The position numbers and the translations under genes were made by a program. 9,903 nucleotides of DNA from Chryseosolibacter sp039917935 (GTDB taxonomy: Bacteria > Bacteroidota > Bacteroidia > Cytophagales > Cyclobacteriaceae), in the NCBI GenBank assembly GCA_039917935.1, contig JBDSIM010000045.1, positions 1 to 9,903 of the forward strand, given 5' to 3'. Numbering within the stretch: position 1 is the stretch's first letter; every line of letters starts with the position of its first letter. The notes under the pieces were generated by a model. That model saw only the letters and a program-made list of their open reading frames with translations, did not search any database and was not told where the DNA came from. Of this stretch, positions 6,039 to 9,903 are shown piece by piece.

Positions 6039-7808
6039 TTAATGGAATTGCAAATCAAAGGGCATGCGGGCTTGCGCGCCCTGAAGATGCTTGATTCTCT
6101 GCGCCTGATTATAATAGGAATACAGATCGCCGAGCTGCGCTTTCAGGGTTTGCGTTTTCGCGTTCTCCTCAATGCTCGCCAGCATTTCTTCCAGAAAATT
6201 TTTCTGCTTGGGGTAAAATCTGATTTTGTAATCATCCTTCACTCCGGCTTTTTCAGCTGCGATCTTTACCGCGTCATCGAAACCGCCCAACACATCAACG
6301 AGTTTGTTTTCAAGCGCCTGTGCTCCGGTCCAAACCCTTCCAGACGCAACCCGCTGGATATCCGCATGTGGCAAACCGCGACCTTCGGCTGCTTTTGTGG
6401 TGAACGTTTCATAATGCTGATCCAGACTTTTCTGGATGAAATTCTTTTCTACTTCCGTCAACGGTCGGGTTACTGTATACGTGTCGCCAAATTCCCCGGT
6501 GCGTACTTCGTCGAATGTGATCCCAAGTTTGTCGTCGAGGAAATCACTCAGGTCGAACATCATTCCGAAAATACCGATAGACCCCGTAATGGTGTGGGGC
6601 TGGGCAACAATGGTATCGCAACCCATCGATAGATAATATCCGCCGGAGGCCGCGTAATCGGACATGGAGGCGATAACGGGTTTAACCGCTTTCGCGAGTT
6701 CTATTTCGCGCCACATCATATCCGACGCCCTGAATTCCCCTCCGGGTGAGTTGACCCTGAGCACAATCGCTTTAATCTCGTCATCTTTTCGCGCTTTGCG
6801 AATCTCCTCTACAAAACTATCAGCACCGATGATCTGATTCGATTGATTCGCCTCACCCGGCATGATGGTTCCATCGGCTACAATTACCGCGATCTCATTC
6901 TTTGAACTTTTATACGTAGAAAAACTTTTTCTGTACTTGTTGTATTTAACAAACTTAATATCATCATCCTCATCCACACCCAGCTTGTCTTTCATAACAT
7001 CGATAAACTGATCCCGGTATAACAGTGAATCCACTAAACCTAACGCCACTGCCTGCTGCGCATCGTGCACGAGCATTTTATCGGAGATCTCTTCCAGTCT
7101 TTTTCTGTCTACGTTTCGGGATTCTGCAATGCGGGTCAGCACGTGATCGTAAATTGAATTGGCCAGAGAGGTGAGTTGCAGGCGATTCTCAGCACTCATT
7201 TTTTCCAGCAGGAAAGGTTCCACTGCGCTCTTAAATTCACCGACACGGAATATCTGCGGTTTCACCTGAAGCTTATCAAACATTTTTTTATAAAAGCCAA
7301 TACTTACTGTCAGGCCGTTGAATTCCACTTCACCTTGCGGGTTGAGAAATACCTTGTCGGCGGCGGAAGCCAGGTAATATGCTCCCTCCGACATGGTTTC
7401 ATTGTAGGCAAATACCCATTTTCCATTTTCCTGAAAATCGATCAGCGATTCCCTGATCTCCTCGAGGGAAGAAAAGCCCGCCATCGGATTGCCTACCTCC
7501 AGGTAAATGCCTTCAATATTACCATCTTCTTTCGCGTTAGCGATCGCCTGCTTTAACTGCAACAATCCGATTTTCTGTTCATTTCCTCCCGGTATAGGTA
7601 AACCCGCCAAAGGATTTTCCTGTTGCAATTCAGTGATCTGCGCATCCAGTTTAAGGTGCAGTACTGAATTATTTTCCACAACTACTTTCCGGTCTTCAGA
7701 TAATCCTGAAACCAGGCTGCCGATGATAATGATGGACAGAAAAAGAAATGCGATTAATGCGGTTAAGGCTCCTAAACAAGACGAAAGAAATGCTTTTCCA
7801 AAACTCAT
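6039..7808 (-). CDS. sppA: Signal peptide peptidase SppA, 67K (long) type
   Basis: A membrane-anchored serine protease of family S49 that degrades cleaved signal peptides in the inner membrane. It has 589 residues from ATG 7808, matching the long double-domain form (E. coli SppA is about 618). Residues about 10-35 are a single hydrophobic anchor. The N-terminal domain carries the catalytic lysine, Lys193, in the motif GEFKSAVEPF. The C-terminal domain carries the nucleophile, Ser388, in YAASGGYYL, preceded by LRVNSPGGE and followed by ITGSIGIFG. The frame could open at TTG 7832, but that codon lies inside a perfect -7 promoter motif (7830-7837) and so is probably not transcribed. ATG 7808 is preferred for this reason. 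The gene is divergent from folK and followed closely by bioB. Confidence 0.96.
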   Translation of the reverse strand: MSFGKAFLSSCLGALTALIAFLFLSIIIIGSLVSGLSEDRKVVVENNSVLHLKLDAQITELQQENPLAGLPIPGGNEQKIGLLQLKQAIANAKEDGNIEGIYLEVGNPMAGFSSLEEIRESLIDFQENGKWVFAYNETMSEGAYYLASAADKVFLNPQGEVEFNGLTVSIGFYKKMFDKLQVKPQIFRVGEFKSAVEPFLLEKMSAENRLQLTSLANSIYDHVLTRIAESRNVDRKRLEEISDKMLVHDAQQAVALGLVDSLLYRDQFIDVMKDKLGVDEDDDIKFVKYNKYRKSFSTYKSSKNEIAVIVADGTIMPGEANQSNQIIGADSFVEEIRKARKDDEIKAIVLRVNSPGGEFRASDMMWREIELAKAVKPVIASMSDYAASGGYYLSMGCDTIVAQPHTITGSIGIFGMMFDLSDFLDDKLGITFDEVRTGEFGDTYTVTRPLTEVEKNFIQKSLDQHYETFTTKAAEGRGLPHADIQRVASGRVWTGAQALENKLVDVLGGFDDAVKIAAEKAGVKDDYKIRFYPKQKNFLEEMLASIEENAKTQTLKAQLGDLYSYYNQAQRIKHLQGAQARMPFDLQFH

Positions 7809-7829
7809 AGACGGGTTTATTTTAAAGGT

Positions 7830-7837
7830 CAAAAGTA
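7830..7837 (-). promoter_or_regulatory. sppA promoter, -7 element
   Basis: On the minus strand this reads TACTTTTG, a perfect match to the Bacteroidota -7 consensus TAnnTTTG. A TTTT run about 18 bases upstream could serve as the -33 element. Transcription would start near 7824, giving a leader of about 16 bases before ATG 7808. It would drive sppA and probably bioB. Confidence 0.5.
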
Positions 7838-7862
7838 CACAATACTATATCGAATAAAAAAG

Positions 7863-7870
7863 TATGTTTG
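7863..7870 (+). promoter_or_regulatory. folK promoter, -7 element
   Basis: TATGTTTG is a perfect match to TAnnTTTG. It lies 16 bases before the folK ATG, which leaves a very short leader containing the Shine-Dalgarno-like GGAAAGG (7879-7885). No clear TTTG-type -33 element is visible upstream. With the sppA element it forms a back-to-back promoter pair in the 78-base divergent gap. Confidence 0.4.
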
Positions 7871-7886
7871 CAATACGCGGAAAGGC

Positions 7887-8375
7887 ATGAACAACGGCAT
7901 ATTTGTGTTATTAGGATCCAATCAGGGAACACCGCTGAATAAGCTGGCCATGGCGGCCAGTAAAATCGAAAGTGGGGCGGGCAAAATCTTAGTGAGATCA
8001 TCGATCTACAAAACCGCCGCATGGGGGCTTACCGAACAACCGGATTTTTATAATCAGCTATTGCGGATCCAATCGAATTACCCGGCAGATGTCTTGCTTA
8101 AAAAATTCCTGAAAATCGAGCAGGCAATGGGACGCGAGCGCTTACAGAAATGGGGGCCGAGGGTCATTGATATAGACATTCTGTTTTACGGTCAGGAAAT
8201 ATGGAACACGCCTGAATTAAAAATACCCCACGATGGCATTGCCGAACGGAGATTTGCGCTCGTTCCGTTAACCGAAATTGCTGGAGAATGGCAACATCCC
8301 GTAATGAAAAAAACGATGACTGAGTTGCTGGATCAATGTGAAGACAGACTTGCAGTGACGAAATGTGAATTGTAA
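7887..8375 (+). CDS. folK: 2-amino-4-hydroxy-6-hydroxymethyldihydropteridine pyrophosphokinase (HPPK)
   Basis: A cytoplasmic enzyme of folate synthesis that transfers pyrophosphate from ATP to 6-hydroxymethyl-7,8-dihydropterin, giving the substrate for dihydropteroate synthase. The product is 162 residues, the normal monofunctional size. Family motifs occur in order: LLGSNQG (8-14), SSIYKTAAWG (38-47), EQAMGRERLQKWGPR (78-92), IDIDIL with the magnesium-binding Asp95 and Asp97, then IPHDGIAERRFALVPL (113-128). The aspartates fall at the same numbers as in E. coli HPPK. ATG 7887 follows a good GGAAAGG ribosome-binding sequence, which is unusual in this window. No folB or folP lies beside it. 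It is the only supported rightward gene here, divergent from sppA and convergent with fabD. Confidence 0.97.
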   Translation: MNNGIFVLLGSNQGTPLNKLAMAASKIESGAGKILVRSSIYKTAAWGLTEQPDFYNQLLRIQSNYPADVLLKKFLKIEQAMGRERLQKWGPRVIDIDILFYGQEIWNTPELKIPHDGIAERRFALVPLTEIAGEWQHPVMKKTMTELLDQCEDRLAVTKCEL

Positions 8376-8424
8376 AGGATGCTTTATACGCAGTCGGTGA
8401 GCCGTGGCGATTGTTGACGGAAGA

Positions 8425-8439
8425 ATATTATTATAATAT
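8425..8439. other. Short AT-only palindrome in the folK/fabD convergent gap
   Basis: ATATTA (8425-8430) and TAATAT (8434-8439) are perfect inverted arms around a 3-base loop. An A-run (8443-8450) follows on the + strand, which is a T-run on the minus strand. The 129-base gap between the two convergent stop codons should hold terminators, but this stem has no G-C pairs and is weak. I see no stronger hairpin there. Confidence 0.25.
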
Positions 8440-8504
8440 ACGAAAAAAAATCGGCATTCGCAAATTTTAGAGGGTCTCTCTTCAGTCAGGGAGGTAATTC
8501 ATCC

Positions 8505-9377
8505 TTACAGGCTTTTTACTTCAGCTTCCGGCGATATTTTTTTAACCAATCCCTGAAGTACTTTCCCGGGACCACATTCAACATACATGCGGGCGCCGTC
8601 TTTTGTCATCTGTTGAACCGATTGCGTCCAGCGAACGGGGGCCGTGAGCTGGGCGATCAGATTATTTTTTATCTGTGTGATATCCTTTGAGGGCGAGGCA
8701 TTAACATTCTGGTATACAGGGCAAACAGGTTTACCAAACGATGTTGCGTGAATGGCACTAGCCAGTTCTTCTCTGGCGGATTCCATTAGCGGGGAATGAA
8801 AGGCACCACCTACCTGTAAAGGTAAAGCACGTTTTGCACCTGCAGCTTTTAATTTTTCTATAGCGATCTCAATGCCTTTAACAGATCCGGAGATCACAAG
8901 TTGTCCGGGACAATTATAATTGGCGGGCACGACCACTTCCGGAATGCTCGCGCAAATTTCTTCCACTATTGCGTCGTCAAGTCCGAGGATGGCAGCCATG
9001 GTGGAGGGATTTAATTCACATGCTTTCTGCATAGCAATAGCGCGCTGATAAACAAGTCTGAGGCCATCTTCAAAGGAAAGTGACTCATTGCAAACAAGGG
9101 CTGAAAATTCTCCCAGTGAGTGGCCGGCGACCATATCAGGTTTAAATTCAGGGGACGACAGAGCGATGGCTACTGAATGAAGAAAGATGGCCGGCTGTGT
9201 AACTTTTGTTTGCTTCAGTTCATCAGCGGTGCCTGTAAACATGATGTCGGTAATATTGAATCCGAGAATTTTATTGGCGAGGTTAAGGAGCTCTCTGGCT
9301 TTATTATTCTCATCAAAAAGATCTTTGCCCATGCCCGTAAACTGCGCGCCCTGACCCGGAAAAATACACGCAATCAT
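8505..9377 (-). CDS. fabD: Malonyl-CoA:acyl carrier protein S-malonyltransferase
   Basis: Loads malonyl groups from malonyl-CoA onto acyl carrier protein, supplying the extender unit for type II fatty-acid synthesis in the cytoplasm. It has 290 residues from ATG 9377, slightly shorter than the usual ~310. The N-terminus IFPGQGAQ carries the oxyanion residue Gln12. The nucleophile Ser87 sits in GHSLGE, Arg112 (QRAIAMQ) binds the malonyl carboxylate, and His194 (GAFHSPLM) completes the dyad. NVNA and YVECGPGKVL are family motifs nearer the C-terminus. The frame extends upstream to a TTG at 9422, but FabD proteins begin at the MIACIFPGQGAQ-like sequence, so ATG 9377 is chosen. No fabF, fabG or acpP is adjacent. 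It is convergent with folK. Confidence 0.97.
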   Translation of the reverse strand: MIACIFPGQGAQFTGMGKDLFDENNKARELLNLANKILGFNITDIMFTGTADELKQTKVTQPAIFLHSVAIALSSPEFKPDMVAGHSLGEFSALVCNESLSFEDGLRLVYQRAIAMQKACELNPSTMAAILGLDDAIVEEICASIPEVVVPANYNCPGQLVISGSVKGIEIAIEKLKAAGAKRALPLQVGGAFHSPLMESAREELASAIHATSFGKPVCPVYQNVNASPSKDITQIKNNLIAQLTAPVRWTQSVQQMTKDGARMYVECGPGKVLQGLVKKISPEAEVKSL

Positions 9378-9463
9378 ATGGAATATAAGGATAAAATAAA
9401 CCTGATAACTTTTTGATAGCAATGATCCATCTTCAATAAATTATTTTCTATAACCTTTGGATG

Positions 9464-9492
9464 CACGAGGCGGTATCCCTTACTGCTTCGTG
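9464..9492 (+). other. 12-bp hairpin, stable only as + strand RNA
   Basis: CACGAGGCGGTA (9464-9475) and TACTGCTTCGTG (9481-9492) form an uninterrupted 12-pair stem around a TCCCT loop, counting two G-U wobbles. On the minus strand the two wobbles become A-C mismatches, so the structure favours a rightward transcript. No T-run follows. It sits in the 281-base gap between fabD and the partial gene at the right edge. In this gap I see no gene, and no clear TAnnTTTG promoter for fabD. Confidence 0.4.
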
Positions 9493-9658
9493 AGAAGTCG
9501 GTCTTCACACACCTCGAAAAAATGATAAGACTAACAACAGCATCCACGTTCAATCACCGCGCCCTATCCTCCTTCGCAAGTTTTTCCTCGGATTAAAAAG
9601 GGTTTAATAACGAAGCATCCTGAATGAAAGGTGTGGAAAATCTTTTAGCCATTCAAAT

Positions 9659-9903
9659 CTATCTCATCAGCTGAACCCACCCCTTTATAGCCTGATTTCT
9701 TTTTGCCGGGTCGACAGAATCGAAGGTCACCTCTGCCACGTAGTAGTAAACTCCAGTAGCGAGTTCCTGGCCATCGGATGCGCGGCCATTCCAGTCAAGA
9801 TAAATTGTGCGTTTACCACCGGACTCATAACTATAGACTTCTTTCCCCCAGCGGTTAAAAATCCGGACATTAACTTTTTCTACAAATCGTGCGCACTTGG
9901 CTT
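9659..9903 (-). CDS. C-terminal end of a large secreted protein with gliding-motility-associated (type B) T9SS domain
   Basis: The last 80 codons of a gene that enters from the right edge and ends with TAG at 9659-9661; the two bases 9902-9903 belong to a split codon. The segment runs from EKVNVRIFNRWGKEVY through WNGRASDGQELATGVYYY to IKGWVQLMR. This is the well-known gliding motility-associated C-terminal domain of T9SS cargo in Bacteroidota. The motif NRWG followed by WNG and GVYYY is diagnostic. Such proteins are usually large surface adhesins or repeat proteins, and their genes often sit near a PorP/SprF-like partner. The N-terminal part, and so the actual function, cannot be seen. The domain appears intact. 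Confidence 0.85.
   Translation of the reverse strand, partial: AKCARFVEKVNVRIFNRWGKEVYSYESGGKRTIYLDWNGRASDGQELATGVYYYVAEVTFDSVDPAKRNQAIKGWVQLMR

Noticed and set aside
5614..6042. A 142-codon rightward open frame antisense to bioB
   Set aside because: It overlaps the conserved cysteine region of BioB and shows no domain of its own.
6042..6632. A 196-codon rightward open frame antisense to sppA
   Set aside because: It lies entirely over the well-supported SppA C-terminal domain, has no recognisable motif, and is explained by the codon use of the real gene.
9621..9655. TGAATG and CATTCA arms as a terminator for the partial gene at the right edge
   Set aside because: Only six pairs with a loop of 23 bases and no following T-run on the minus strand.

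Overview
The window reads as chromosomal DNA from a member of the Bacteroidota, probably near the Chitinophagaceae. The strongest sign is three secreted proteins ending in type IX secretion system (T9SS) sorting domains: two of type A and one of the gliding-motility-associated type B. Perfect TAnnTTTG promoter elements, typical of Bacteroidota, and mostly weak Shine-Dalgarno sequences agree with this. The genus is an inference.

Layout, left to right. Positions 1-41 hold a strong intrinsic terminator hairpin with its T-run on the + strand. Positions 40-1674 (-) encode a secreted alpha/beta-hydrolase (esterase-like) with an Ig-like segment and a T9SS tail. Positions 1675-2044 are intergenic and contain a perfect 8-bp tandem repeat array, with a degenerate 8-bp array in the opposite orientation. 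Positions 2045-4927 (-) encode a larger paralogue of the first hydrolase, with two fibronectin type III domains and a PA14 domain inserted before its T9SS tail. Housekeeping genes follow: bioB (5065-6027, -) directly downstream of sppA (6039-7808, -), folK (7887-8375, +) divergent from sppA, and fabD (8505-9377, -) convergent with folK. The right edge (9659-9903, -) is the C-terminal end of a large type B T9SS cargo protein that continues beyond the window.

Functionally the window falls into two parts. Positions 40-4927 are an accessory locus for secreted, probably polymer- or ester-degrading enzymes that arose by gene duplication and domain gain. Positions 5065-9377 are core metabolism and envelope maintenance: biotin synthase, signal peptide peptidase, folate pyrophosphokinase and malonyl-CoA:ACP transacylase. 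BioB and FabD both bear on fatty-acid synthesis (biotin is the cofactor of acetyl-CoA carboxylase), but they are not in one operon here.

I do not see a defence system, CRISPR array, insertion sequence, tRNA or rRNA gene. The least-explained features are the inverted 8-bp repeat arrays between the paralogous esterases, the modular build of the larger esterase, and a strand-biased 12-bp hairpin upstream of fabD.
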